NCBI GenBank assembly: GCA_963718195.1
Contig: CAVQYQ010000003.1
Span: 310,001-374,000, forward strand
Source: MADRE3 sp963718195
Lineage (GTDB): Bacteria > Desulfobacterota > Desulfobulbia > Desulfobulbales > Desulfocapsaceae
DNA: 64,000 nt
Direction: 5' to 3'
Shown: positions 58,790 to 64,000 of the stretch, piece after piece
How positions within the stretch are numbered: position 1 is the first letter of the stretch
Layout of the letters: each line of letters opens with the position of its first letter
Made by a program: the position numbers and the translations under genes
The notes under the pieces: generated by a model
The model's input: only the letters and a program-made list of their open reading frames with translations
Database searches by the model: none
What the model was told of the DNA's origin: nothing

Positions 58790-60589
58790 ATGGAACAAAA
58801 TCAAATTCGAAATGTTGCAATTATTGCTCACGTTGATCACGGAAAAACGACTCTCGTTGATCAACTTTTTAAACACTCCGGGATGTTTCGAGAGAATCAG
58901 GATGTTGCTGAACGACTGATGGACTCCATGGATCTTGAACGAGAACGTGGGATTACAATTACCGCAAAAAATGGATCCTATCGCTATAAAGATTACTGGA
59001 TTAACATTATTGATACCCCCGGTCATGCTGATTTTGGTGGACAGGTCGAACGAGTCCTGCGCATGGCCGATGGCGCTTTGCTGCTTGTTGATGCCCAGGA
59101 AGGCCCAATGCCCCAGACCTATTTTGTGCTGAAAAAGGCGCTGGAAAATAAGCTGCCGGTCGTGGTGGTGATCAACAAAATAGATAAGCCAGCAGCGCGC
59201 TGTGATTGGGTTGTCGACGAGGTCTTTGATCTGTTTGTAAAACTTGATGCACCCGATCACATACTTGACTTTCCCGTTGTCTATACCTCTGCCAAACAGG
59301 GGTATGCTCTCGCTGATCCTGCTGAGAGTATTGAAAATGGAGGATCGATGGCTATTGTTTCAGAGATCATTGTCGAGCATATTCCGGCCCCGAGCGGTTC
59401 TGTCAACGAACCGCTGCAGATGCAGGTGGGTACCATCGACTATTCACCCTACCTTGGCCGGCTCGGTATCGGTAAAGTGGTCAACGGCACTATGGCGATA
59501 AACCAGCCAATTGCCGTGGCGCGCCGGGATGGTTCAGTAAAGCCGGTGAGGATATCAAAGATTTTTCGTTTTGAGCGGGATCAGAAGGTCGCTGTTGAAT
59601 CGGCATGCCTCGGTGAAATTGTGGCCATTGCAGGGATGGAGGATGTTACTGTTGGCGTAACCTTTACCGACCTTGAACATCCCCGGCCATTGCCGCTGAT
59701 TGATATTGATCCACCGACTATATCGATGGATTTTCTGCCAAACGATTCGCCGTTTGCCGGCAAGGAGGGCAAATATGTCACCTCCCGTCATCTCAATGAC
59801 CGGCTGCAGCGTGAGATTCTTGCCGACGTGGCACTCCATGTTGAACCGCTCCAGGACGCAGTCGGTTTTAAGGTGTCAGGAAGGGGGGAACTGCACCTGT
59901 CGATACTGATCGAAAAGATGCGGCGCGAGGGATATGAGCTGCAGGTCACCCGGCCGCGGGTCATTCTGCGTGAGAAAAATGGTCAACTCGAAGAGCCGTA
60001 TGAACGTTTAACCGTTGATGTTGATGAGGAATTCCAGGGCGCAGTCATCGAAAAACTTGGCAAGCTCAAAGGGCAGCTTGAAGAGATGACCCAGTCCCAC
60101 GGGATGACACGGATGGTGTTTAGAATCCCGACACGGGGGTTACTTGGCTATCGCTCGGAGTTCATGACAGACACCAAGGGTATGGGGATGATGAACTATG
60201 TTTTTGACAGTTACGGCCCCCATGCCGGGGAAATTATTAATCGGGTTAACGGTGTTCTTGTGACCAAGGAACAGTGTGAGTCGGTGGCCTATGCCCTGTT
60301 CAACCTCCAGGACAGGGGGAAGCTTTTCATTCACCCGGGAGAACCACTTTACAAGGGGCAGATCGTAGGAGAACACTGTCGCTCGGCTGATCTTGTGGTT
60401 AATCCGGCAAAGGGCAAAAAACTGACCAATGTCAGGGCCTCCGGTTCAGATGAGGCAGTGGTTCTGACGCCACCAAAGGAAATGACGCTTGAGGATTGTA
60501 TCTCGTACATTAATGATGATGAACTGGTTGAAGTAACACCGAGCTCAATCAGACTTCGAAAGCATCAGAGCTCCAGGCTCAGAGCATGA
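58790..60589 (+). CDS. typA: Translational GTPase TypA/BipA
   Basis: A ribosome-associated GTPase, 599 residues. G1 motif AHVDHGKTTLVDQ near residue 11, G2 RERGITI, G3 DTPGHADFGGQVERVL, G4 NKIDKP. Domains II, III and V resemble EF-G, and the BipA-specific C-terminal domain includes GVLVTKEQCESVAYALFNLQ, then KLTNVRASGSDEA. The N-terminus is preceded by AGGAAAA. Monocistronic, with a possible small ORF just after it. Confidence 0.97.
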   Translation: MEQNQIRNVAIIAHVDHGKTTLVDQLFKHSGMFRENQDVAERLMDSMDLERERGITITAKNGSYRYKDYWINIIDTPGHADFGGQVERVLRMADGALLLVDAQEGPMPQTYFVLKKALENKLPVVVVINKIDKPAARCDWVVDEVFDLFVKLDAPDHILDFPVVYTSAKQGYALADPAESIENGGSMAIVSEIIVEHIPAPSGSVNEPLQMQVGTIDYSPYLGRLGIGKVVNGTMAINQPIAVARRDGSVKPVRISKIFRFERDQKVAVESACLGEIVAIAGMEDVTVGVTFTDLEHPRPLPLIDIDPPTISMDFLPNDSPFAGKEGKYVTSRHLNDRLQREILADVALHVEPLQDAVGFKVSGRGELHLSILIEKMRREGYELQVTRPRVILREKNGQLEEPYERLTVDVDEEFQGAVIEKLGKLKGQLEEMTQSHGMTRMVFRIPTRGLLGYRSEFMTDTKGMGMMNYVFDSYGPHAGEIINRVNGVLVTKEQCESVAYALFNLQDRGKLFIHPGEPLYKGQIVGEHCRSADLVVNPAKGKKLTNVRASGSDEAVVLTPPKEMTLEDCISYINDDELVEVTPSSIRLRKHQSSRLRA

Positions 60590-60599
60590 CAAAAACGGT

Positions 60600-60695
60600 A
60601 TGAAAACTTTTCTTATTATTGCAATTTCGGCACTTGCTGGTATCGCAGTATTTGCCTTTATCGCCAAGAAATTCGGCAGTGATTGCATTCACTGA
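60600..60695 (+). CDS. Possible 31-residue single-membrane-segment protein
   Basis: ATG at 60600 opens a 31-codon frame beginning MKTFLIIAISALAGIAVFAF and ending in KKFGSDCIH. It has one hydrophobic helix and a short basic/Cys tail. It starts 11 bp after the typA stop. There is no strong ribosome site. I report it as a candidate only. Confidence 0.4.
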   Translation: MKTFLIIAISALAGIAVFAFIAKKFGSDCIH

Positions 60696-60706
60696 CTGAC
60701 CTTATA

Positions 60707-60723
60707 CGGTTCCGTTGGAACCG
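60707..60723. terminator. Short hairpin between typA and the Nudix gene
   Basis: CGGTTCC and GGAACCG are separated by 3 bases. A TTGTTTTC sequence follows on the plus strand. It is a weak candidate terminator for typA, between two convergent genes. Confidence 0.4.
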
Positions 60724-60744
60724 GAGCACTTGTTTTCTGGCTGC

Positions 60745-61188
60745 TTAATGTCCTTTTGTAGCGCTGCGCTTCCTGTGAGCAAAGTAATCTGACAGAATGC
60801 GAGCGTGGTCAAAGGCGAGGGAGGGGAGCTCAGTTTCTCCAAACAGACCCGCTTCAGCAGCATCATCGCCCGCTCTCGGTAAATCATCTGATTGAGCTAT
60901 AAAGACGGTTGAGGCAGTGTGCATGCGAGCATCCCGGGACGGGTCTGAGTAGGTATGGAACTGCTCCAGCCCATCAAGCAGAAGCCCGGTCTCCTCGAAT
61001 GCCTCTCGCGCGGCAGCATCCTCAAATGATTCGCCATAATCGACAAATCCGCCGGGCAGCGCCCAGCCATGTGGCGGGTTCTTTCTTTTGATCAGAACGA
61101 TTTTATCATTGACTTCAATGATGATATCAACCGTTGGAATCGGGTTTCTTGGCTGTCCGATACTATGGTTGCAGTTGGGGCATTTCAT
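60745..61188 (-). CDS. Nudix hydrolase with N-terminal zinc-ribbon-like motif
   Basis: Hydrolyses a nucleoside diphosphate linked to a leaving group. The 147-residue protein begins with MKCPNCNH, a Cys-x2-Cys pair. The Nudix box is GGFVDYGESFEDAAAREAFEETGL, with every conserved Glu and Arg in place. The C-terminus FDHARILSDYF is typical of NUDIX proteins acting on ADP-sugar or similar. It overlaps the HAD gene by 4 bp, so both come from one transcript. The exact substrate is unknown. Confidence 0.9.
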   Translation of the reverse strand: MKCPNCNHSIGQPRNPIPTVDIIIEVNDKIVLIKRKNPPHGWALPGGFVDYGESFEDAAAREAFEETGLLLDGLEQFHTYSDPSRDARMHTASTVFIAQSDDLPRAGDDAAEAGLFGETELPSLAFDHARILSDYFAHRKRSATKGH

Positions 61189-61796
61189 GACAATACAATA
61201 GGCGAGGACAAGTACTCGGGTTCGCTGAAATCAAAGAGTGAACAAAGCTCCTCCCAGCCTGATACGGAGGGTAAATCGTGCTGGTTTTGGTTCCAGGGTT
61301 GACTGAAGACGATTGGCTGCAGACCGGCATCGGCAAGCTGCAGGCAGGTCAAGGTTCGATCGTCAATGAAATGGGTGAGACCATATGTCCTGATATATTC
61401 TTCCTTATTGTCGTGATCTCCGGTGGCAATCAGTTTTATCTTTGCCATGTCTGCCGGCAGACAGTAGTAGGCAAACCAGTCCATAACCGGCTGAATCTCC
61501 GCTCGAGCTGTAATGATTGTGACGCCTGAGTGGTTACACAGCCTGGTCAGCGTATCAATTGCACCGGGCATCGGTTTCAGGCCTGATTTTAGCGGATCCA
61601 TGAGAATATCATTAAAGATGACCTCGACAGTCTCTATTGGTATTTCAAGACAATGCTCAACCTGAAAACTCTTGATATCTTCGAGTTTGATGGAACAGTA
61701 TCCGTGATCGTTACAGGCAAGCCTGATAAATGCTTCACCGATATCGGCGATAACACCATCAAAATCGAAACCGACACGATTTGGCGGAATTTTCAT
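61185..61796 (-). CDS. HAD-superfamily hydrolase, 5'-nucleotidase-like
   Basis: A 203-residue HAD-fold protein. Motif I DFDGVIAD is near residue 10, motif II ITARAE near residue 97, and motif IV is FIDDR near residue 142. The topology resembles the NT5C/YqfW-type 5'-nucleotidase-like branch. Coupled to a Nudix hydrolase by 4-bp overlap, it may serve nucleotide housekeeping. The substrate is not certain. Confidence 0.85.
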   Translation of the reverse strand: MKIPPNRVGFDFDGVIADIGEAFIRLACNDHGYCSIKLEDIKSFQVEHCLEIPIETVEVIFNDILMDPLKSGLKPMPGAIDTLTRLCNHSGVTIITARAEIQPVMDWFAYYCLPADMAKIKLIATGDHDNKEEYIRTYGLTHFIDDRTLTCLQLADAGLQPIVFSQPWNQNQHDLPSVSGWEELCSLFDFSEPEYLSSPIVLS

Positions 61797-61835
61797 AAAT
61801 GACCTGAATAATCCGAGCTGTTCCAGACTGGCATG

Positions 61836-62663
61836 TTATTGGACAATCGTAGCATTTTCAATGATTACAGCATACTTGTAGCCTGCCCCAAAGTCCTTGT
61901 CAGCGGCAAGAGTACCTTCAATCGTGAGCACATCCGGGCTGCCGATCTCGGTCTTGGTCGTGACGACAAGATCGTGGGTATTCTGCATCGGATCACCGGT
62001 ACCATCTTGGAGGTGCAGCCAGTTTCTTCCCATGATGTTGGCGTTGAATTTTACAACTTTACCGCGAATACGAATGGTTGTGCCGTCGAGCTCTCCGGAT
62101 TTTGCAAACAACTCTGCTACAGTGAAACTGTTTTCCCCTTCAGCCTTTTCAACCGAGATTTCAGAAAATGGTGCTACTGCTCCCATACTGCCACCTGAAG
62201 CCTGAGAGGGCTGATTCTGTGGCGTGACCACCTGTTTCTCGGCCTGGACTGCTGCCTCAAAAGAGTTACCGCTATCGGTATTTATCTTCGATCCAGCTTC
62301 TGTGCCGGATGAAGTCGTCGAAGCTTTGATCATTCCTTCAGAAAAAATGATACTTGCAAAGGTTTTGTCCAGCGATTTGCTGTGGAAATTTTTCATTTCC
62401 ATGCCAGGTGCAAAGGCGAGCGTTTCTCCCTTGGTTATCTTTGTTTCAGGTATTGCGATCCAGACATCTCCGTCGGCTGACAAGATGCTGACGTAGGTGT
62501 ATCCGGCAGCGTTCATGGTCTCCGTTACCGTTCCCTCGATGAGGTCGGTCTCTGCATACGCCTGGTCTGTGAGGACATTGCTGAAAAGTGAAAACCAGAC
62601 CATCAGTGCTAGAACGAATGGCAGCCGGGGTCTGAATGATAACCTCACTGGGGATTGAGTCAT
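61836..62663 (-). CDS. Exported protein with OB-fold-like (NrfJ-like) regions
   Basis: About 275 residues from the ATG after AGAGGAGA. A signal peptide-like hydrophobic segment lies about residues 11-32 (FVLALMVWFSLFSNVL). Two similar segments follow, each resembling the nucleic-acid-binding OB-fold type seen in NrfJ-like proteins: VTETMNAAGYTYVSILSADGDVWIAIPETKI near residue 45, and IRIRGKVVKFNANIMGRNWLHLQDGTG near residue 195. A low-complexity Ser/Gln-rich linker joins them. The function is unknown; an interaction with exported heme or metal partners has been suggested only for relatives. Confidence 0.8.
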   Translation of the reverse strand: MTQSPVRLSFRPRLPFVLALMVWFSLFSNVLTDQAYAETDLIEGTVTETMNAAGYTYVSILSADGDVWIAIPETKITKGETLAFAPGMEMKNFHSKSLDKTFASIIFSEGMIKASTTSSGTEAGSKINTDSGNSFEAAVQAEKQVVTPQNQPSQASGGSMGAVAPFSEISVEKAEGENSFTVAELFAKSGELDGTTIRIRGKVVKFNANIMGRNWLHLQDGTGDPMQNTHDLVVTTKTEIGSPDVLTIEGTLAADKDFGAGYKYAVIIENATIVQ

Positions 62664-62716
62664 GATGTATCTCCTCTGCAATTGATTATAAATGTTTCAG
62701 GTCCTGCAAAGATAAT

Positions 62717-63244
62717 TCAATCGGATTCTTTTGCAAGCAGTGTGATGAGCTCACCAGACAAAAGATCTGCCCACAGATGATATCCATGCGGGCTGAAATG
62801 AACGCCATCAAATTCAAACATCGGTTCCCTGGCTTTTTCAAACGGAGCATACAGATCAAGGTAACAGGCCCCCGTCTCGCTGGCGAGACTGTCAAGCTCA
62901 TTGTTGATTGTGCGGATTATTTCTTGAAATCCCGGGATCTGAAACGGTACCAGGCTGTTGATCATAAGTGGTGCGTCAGGGTAGTTCTGTTGAAGATTTT
63001 GTGCAATGGTCCGAATTGTCCCGGTAAAATTTGCGGGTCCGGTGAAAAGGTTATTTGTGCCAGTCATTAATGATATGGCATCGACCGGGCTAAAATCCAT
63101 ACAGGACGGCAGCCTCCAAAGGAGTCCTTCTGCCCGTTCACCAGGCATCCCCCGGCTGATAACCGTATACTGGGGCAGAAGTTTCCGCCAGTTTCCATAA
63201 TCGACGAGAGAGTCGCCCAGCATCAGTATCGTTGATCTGCCCAT
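62717..63244 (-). CDS. SGNH/GDSL-family hydrolase
   Basis: A 175-residue esterase/lipase-like protein. Block I LGDSLVDYG carries the catalytic Ser. Block II RGMPGERAEG gives the Gly. Block III GTNNLFTG gives the Asn. Block V DGVHFSPHGY gives the Asp-His dyad. There is no signal peptide, so it is likely cytoplasmic. Possible substrates include acyl-CoA or lysophospholipid esters; nothing in the neighbourhood narrows this. Confidence 0.92.
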   Translation of the reverse strand: MGRSTILMLGDSLVDYGNWRKLLPQYTVISRGMPGERAEGLLWRLPSCMDFSPVDAISLMTGTNNLFTGPANFTGTIRTIAQNLQQNYPDAPLMINSLVPFQIPGFQEIIRTINNELDSLASETGACYLDLYAPFEKAREPMFEFDGVHFSPHGYHLWADLLSGELITLLAKESD

Positions 63245-63287
63245 AGCTCTTTGCTCCCGTTTGAGATACTCTCCCTGGTGATGAATA

Positions 63288-64000
63288 TCAATGTTTGGCT
63301 TGTAGGACGATAAGGGTCATGGCAGCCGTTGAAACAGTGCTTCCCGGTTCAACGGCTGCGGCATGCTGATAATCAAGGATATCTTCTGGACTTGGCGCTG
63401 AGGTGTCCAGGATCCTGCGCCACCCTGCTGTCGTATCGTGGATTTGCGGGGTGACAAAATCAGCAGCGTCTTCCCTGTGGCCATTGACCATCACAAAAAA
63501 ATCACTGTCACCATGATCATCAACACCAGTACGGTGCAGGGTGAATGCCAGCGTTCGGCAATCGGCCGACCAGTCCTGGGATCCCGGTACCAGGGACTGC
63601 CAGGTTATATCAGGCTCATGGCCATGGTCAGATTGGCCCGGCTTGAAGAATTGTGCTCTCCGAAACAGAGGATATTTTTTTCTCAGGGAGATGCATTTAC
63701 GGAAAAAACGGAGCAGGTCAGCGTTTATCTCGCTCAGTGACCAGTCAACCCAGCTGATCTCGTTATCCTGGCACCAGCTGTTGTTATTACCCTGCTGGCT
63801 TCTGCCAAACTCATCACCTGCTGAAATCATCGGAACGCCCTGGGACAGGAGCAGGAGGGCGGCAAAGGTACGGATACGCCGGAATCGGAGCCTGCTGATC
63901 TCCCCCGAACACGGGAGCCCCTCACAACCGCTGTTCCAGCTCAGGTTATGTGTTTCTCCATCACGGTTCTGTTCACCGTTGCCATGGTTATGTTTTTCTT
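63288..64000 (-). CDS. glgX: Glycogen debranching enzyme GlgX, 3' part (5' end outside window)
   Basis: The C-terminal part of a GH13 isoamylase-type debranching enzyme, which removes alpha-1,6 branches from glycogen. Reading the minus-strand frame from the window edge gives GNGEQNRDGETHNLSWNSG, then FAALLLLSQGVPMISAGDEFGRSQQGNNNSWCQDNEISWVDW and the C-terminal beta domain. These match GlgX/TreX closely. The frame is open at the edge, so most of the catalytic barrel is outside. An internal ATG (base 63830) is not the real start. Confidence 0.92.
   Translation of the reverse strand, partial: EKHNHGNGEQNRDGETHNLSWNSGCEGLPCSGEISRLRFRRIRTFAALLLLSQGVPMISAGDEFGRSQQGNNNSWCQDNEISWVDWSLSEINADLLRFFRKCISLRKKYPLFRRAQFFKPGQSDHGHEPDITWQSLVPGSQDWSADCRTLAFTLHRTGVDDHGDSDFFVMVNGHREDAADFVTPQIHDTTAGWRRILDTSAPSPEDILDYQHAAAVEPGSTVSTAAMTLIVLQAKH

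Noticed and set aside
1..64000. tRNA, rRNA, insertion sequences, prophage or integrase
   Set aside because: I read the window for tRNA-like cloverleaf 3' ends, transposase motifs and attachment-site repeats and saw none that I could support.

Overview
The window looks like chromosomal DNA of a strictly anaerobic Desulfobacterota bacterium, most likely a sulfate reducer of the Desulfobulbales type. The clues are a complete orange-protein (ORP)-like gene cluster with two ferredoxin-containing MinD ATPases under a sigma-54 activator, a rubrerythrin, TRAP and tripartite tricarboxylate transporters, much molybdopterin machinery, and moderate GC. This placement is inferred from gene content, not from a phylogenetic marker search. 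I see no rRNA, tRNA, CRISPR array, transposase, integrase or prophage gene.

Layout. 1-9.8 kb is housekeeping: the body of a cell-wall amidase (its C-terminus lies outside the window), mutS with a HIT protein and a phosphoesterase in an overlapping operon, efp-epmA, two small VOC/ABM-type genes and a YcbB-like L,D-transpeptidase. 10.2-22.8 kb is one long plus-strand catabolic island. It holds a TRAP transporter, a PdxA-like dehydrogenase, a beta-hydroxyacid dehydrogenase, an Asp/Glu-racemase-fold protein, a GntR/FCD regulator, an FGGY kinase, a class II aldolase, a tripartite tricarboxylate transporter and a COG3618 lactonase-type hydrolase. The set resembles four-carbon acid-sugar (threonate/erythronate) pathways, but an FGGY kinase stands where those pathways use a DUF1537 kinase. 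A near-palindrome of GntR type lies inside the likely promoter of the island.

22.9-35.8 kb is housekeeping again: a YgiQ radical SAM protein, nth with an orphan LuxR-type response regulator, an HU protein converging on lgt, mnmG, a methyltransferase, and the classic rpmH-rnpA-yidD-yidC-khpB(jag)-mnmE block. 35.8-42.6 kb holds a divergent MoeA paralogue converging on the ORP-like cluster. In that cluster seven minus-strand genes follow a clear sigma-54 promoter, and 8-bp repeats about 110-140 bp upstream are a plausible enhancer for the sigma-54 activator encoded next door.

42.6-55.5 kb carries an AbrB-family membrane protein, an M24 peptidase, an SLC13/TrkA-C permease followed by a two-component pair (HisKA_2-type kinase and receiver), a molybdenum-cofactor operon (moaA, moeA, MOSC) behind a recognisable Moco riboswitch, an HD-GYP phosphodiesterase and an NlpE/META lipoprotein. 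55.6-64 kb carries rubrerythrin with a near-consensus Fur-type box, a secreted protein of unknown function, an XPB-like helicase, typA, a Nudix/HAD pair, an exported OB-fold-like protein, an SGNH hydrolase and the 3' part of glgX, which runs off the window.

The two regions most worth follow-up are the acid-sugar island with its unusual kinase and the collinear ORP-like cluster with its sigma-54 control region.
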